Assembly: GCF_007747795.1 (NCBI RefSeq)
Contig: NZ_CP036275.1
Coordinates: 4,704,001 to 4,768,000, forward strand
DNA length: 64,000 nt
From: Maioricimonas rarisocia
GTDB taxonomy: Bacteria > Planctomycetota > Planctomycetia > Planctomycetales > Planctomycetaceae
Direction of reading: 5' to 3'
Under the pieces are notes generated by a model. The model was given only the letters and a program-made list of their open reading frames with translations, searched no databases and was not told the DNA's origin. Shown piece after piece: positions 63,741 to 64,000 of the stretch (position 1 is its first letter; the number at the start of each line of letters is the position of its first letter). Made by a program: the position numbers and the translations under genes.

Positions 63741-64000
63741 GTTTGCCAGGCATGTTTTGTTTGTAGGAGGTGCAAGTCCTCTGGGGGCCGTGATGAGCGG
63801 AACCTCGCGGTGAAGGACAGGGTGCCCGTCGTGAGGCGGGATCTGAAGGGAACCGGAACCACAACTCGGACTCGACGAACAGAAATCGGATACAAGGCCG
63901 CTGACGCTGGGCAACGTGGCAATGGACACGGACGCCCGATACTCATCCGGAAGCGTCTGCGGTAGATCCGGCGAGGCCCGAGGGAAGCAAACACGACTTA
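63741..64000 (+). mobile_element. Group IIC intron, 5' part (continues beyond window)
   Basis: Immediately after the T-run, the sequence reads GTTTGCCAGGCATG, then AGGAGGTGCAAGTCCTC, AGGGTGCCCGTCGTGAGGCG, GGATCTGAAGGGAACCGG, GACTCGACGAACAGAAATCGG and ATACAAGGC. The order and spacing match domain I of group IIC introns such as the one in Oceanobacillus iheyensis (GTGTGCCCGGCATG, AGGGTGTCCGTGG, AATCTGAAGGAAGCGG, CTGAGGAACACGAA). Insertion directly behind a terminator hairpin is the defining habit of this class. The 5' splice site is taken as 63740/63741; the first bases are GTTTG rather than the usual GTGYG. The reverse transcriptase gene and domains V-VI, if present, lie to the right. Confidence 0.87.

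Overview
The window is GC-rich, densely coded bacterial DNA and most likely comes from a planctomycete (Planctomycetota, Planctomycetales-like). The pointers are a serine/threonine kinase with a DWG activation motif and C-terminal WD40 repeats, PDZ/trypsin-like proteins, a giant beta-strand-repeat surface protein with an N-terminal LEERCVLD motif (similar to the planctomycete LEPR-XLL motif), a peptidase M50/HlyD export cassette, and several small proteins of planctomycete-only type. The species cannot be named from the sequence alone.

Layout. 1-6052 holds housekeeping and envelope genes: a partial membrane protein, a DUF4332 protein, a small conserved protein followed by a lipoprotein (+), folD (-, TTG start), and two secreted trypsin/PDZ proteins (-), one with an intact triad and one degenerate. 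6288-7870 carries rfbC and pdxA, overlapping by ATGA (+). 8025-15167 is a minus-strand block. A TroA-like metal-binding lipoprotein, its ATPase and two permeases form an Mn/Zn/Fe-type ABC operon, and both permeases carry a DtxR/MntR-like regulator at the C-terminus. A TolC-family lipoprotein follows. The operon promoter (-35 TTGACA, 16-bp spacer) is overlapped by a perfect 6-4-6 palindrome at 15261-15276. 15477-16988 encodes a proline-rich secreted protein of unknown function.

17453-63676 is a surface-protein region. A protein of about 8,308 aa (17453-42379) contains 47 copies of a 91-aa beta-strand repeat interleaved with three copies of a 506-aa module; the coordinates obey this arithmetic exactly. 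Nineteen bases later comes a membrane kinase whose C-terminus has 21 WD40 units (three propellers' worth). On the opposite strand is a three-gene cassette, GAF-HlyD > HlyD > PqqD/RRE-M50-HlyD, with overlapping or closely spaced genes, which I propose as an export or maturation machine. Diverging from it is a protein of about 3,358 aa with an inverse-autotransporter (intimin/invasin-type) barrel, a right-handed beta-helix passenger, a propeller-like insert and a NIDO domain. Its strong terminator at 63710-63740 is followed at once by the 5' end of a group IIC intron (63741 to the window edge), the usual insertion habit of that class.

Functional reading. The right-hand two thirds looks like a locus for making, exporting and sensing very large cell-surface proteins. 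The left third is ordinary metabolism plus metal homeostasis. No tRNA, rRNA or CRISPR array was recognised.
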